DNA from: Lachnospiraceae bacterium UBA1753
Lineage (GTDB): Bacteria > Bacillota > Clostridia > Lachnospirales > Lachnospiraceae
Reading direction: 5' to 3'
Assembly (NCBI GenBank): GCA_002317595.1
Contig: DCHL01000171.1
Span: 30,208-45,542, forward strand
Length of the DNA stretch: 15,335 nucleotides
The translations under genes and the position numbers were made by a program. Of the stretch, positions 15,154-15,335 are shown in pieces. Each line of letters opens with the position of its first letter. The first letter of the stretch is position 1. Below the pieces are notes generated by a model, which did not search any database, had not been told where the DNA came from, and worked only from the letters and a program-made list of their open reading frames with translations.

Positions 15154-15183
15154 ATTCTAAAGGATAAACTGGTCATACGTCAA
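15154..15183 (-). promoter_or_regulatory. Sigma-A promoter of the AGCS gene
   Basis: The -35 hexamer TTGACG (15178-15183) and -10 hexamer TAGAAT (15154-15159) are 18 bp apart, giving a leader of about 110 bases before the start codon at 15035. A perfect palindrome TTGTATACAA (15190-15199) lies directly upstream of the -35. Confidence 0.65.
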
Positions 15184-15189
15184 GTATTA

Positions 15190-15199
15190 TTGTATACAA
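15190..15199. promoter_or_regulatory. TTGTATACAA palindrome upstream of the AGCS promoter
   Basis: This perfect 10-bp palindrome lies 6 bp upstream of the -35 element and overlaps the T-rich tail of the preceding terminator. It shares its core with the sites at 15077-15084, 2873-2880 and 2892-2899. Confidence 0.4.
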
Positions 15200-15234
15200 A
15201 ATAGAAAGGACTGCCACACAATGTGCAGCAGCCC
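15197..15234 (-). terminator. Intrinsic terminator of the right-edge gene
   Basis: On the minus strand GGGCTGCTGCA pairs with TGTGGCAGTCC (three G-U pairs) around CATTG and is followed by TTTCTATTTTG. It lies about 42 bp after the stop codon of the partial gene at the window edge. Confidence 0.75.
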
Positions 15235-15275
15235 TGAATAATTTAGAACAGTAATCTAAAACGCTGATGTAATCA

Positions 15276-15335
15276 TCAAGCCTTTCCGTCTGAACCAAGA
15301 ACATTGATGATCTTGTGAGCAACCATGTCCTTAAC
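15276..15335 (-). CDS. C-terminal end of a gene, possibly class II fructose-bisphosphate aldolase
   Basis: The last 19 codons of a gene run in from the right edge, reading VKDMVAHKIINVLGSDGKA and then TGA. The pattern of a lysine/isoleucine helix followed by a (V/F)(L/F)GS..KA end resembles the C-terminus of many Firmicute class II fructose-1,6-bisphosphate aldolases, a glycolysis enzyme. With so few residues this is a guess from the end pattern. That it is the end of a real gene is well supported, because a terminator follows about 42 bp after the stop. Confidence 0.5.
   Translation of the reverse strand, partial: VKDMVAHKIINVLGSDGKA

Overview
The window looks like a chromosomal segment of a low-to-mid GC Clostridia bacterium, most likely a Lachnospiraceae member close to Butyrivibrio, Pseudobutyrivibrio or Roseburia. 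That placement is inferred from strong AGGAGG-type ribosome binding sites, sigma-A-like promoters, a T-box leader, a long (1063-residue) isoleucyl-tRNA synthetase, and the particular gene set. Every convincing protein gene lies on the minus strand, so the biological reading order is from high to low coordinates.

From right to left: the last 19 codons of a gene resembling class II fructose-bisphosphate aldolase, then a terminator; a sodium:amino-acid symporter (AGCS family) behind its own promoter and two types of palindrome; a terminator; an Atg22-like (UMF1) major-facilitator transporter; a second, divergent AGCS symporter; and a cyclophilin-type peptidyl-prolyl isomerase. The last three are close together and could be one transcript. 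A gene-free stretch of about 750 bases follows (9170-9923). It holds a probable small RNA behind 11-bp direct repeats that resemble PhoP boxes, and a degenerate array of about six hairpins. Then come a T-box riboswitch (Ile specifier AUC) and ileS, glycogen phosphorylase (glgP), and a 782-residue aconitase-superfamily hydratase of the YbhJ type. The left end (1-499) holds a second probable small RNA of the same design and a 52-bp-period hairpin array running off the window edge.

The coding content is ordinary housekeeping: translation (IleRS), glycogen breakdown, a hydratase, amino-acid uptake and protein folding. The unusual material lies between genes. Two small intergenic elements (223-445 and 9703-9895) share four parts in the same order: tandem TTCATA/TTTACA repeats every 11 bp, a block complementary to a start region (CTTTTTCAT), a strong stem-loop, and a block complementary to a Shine-Dalgarno sequence (CCTCC). 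Read on the minus strand they look like Pho-type-regulated small RNAs that could mask translation starts. Read on the plus strand they look like a Shine-Dalgarno sequence and an ATG separated by a folded hairpin. Two hairpin arrays with similar unit size but unrelated arm sequences, and a double-hairpin repeat placed in two different mRNA leaders, are further unexplained structures.

No CRISPR array, tRNA, rRNA, transposase, integrase or phage gene was seen.
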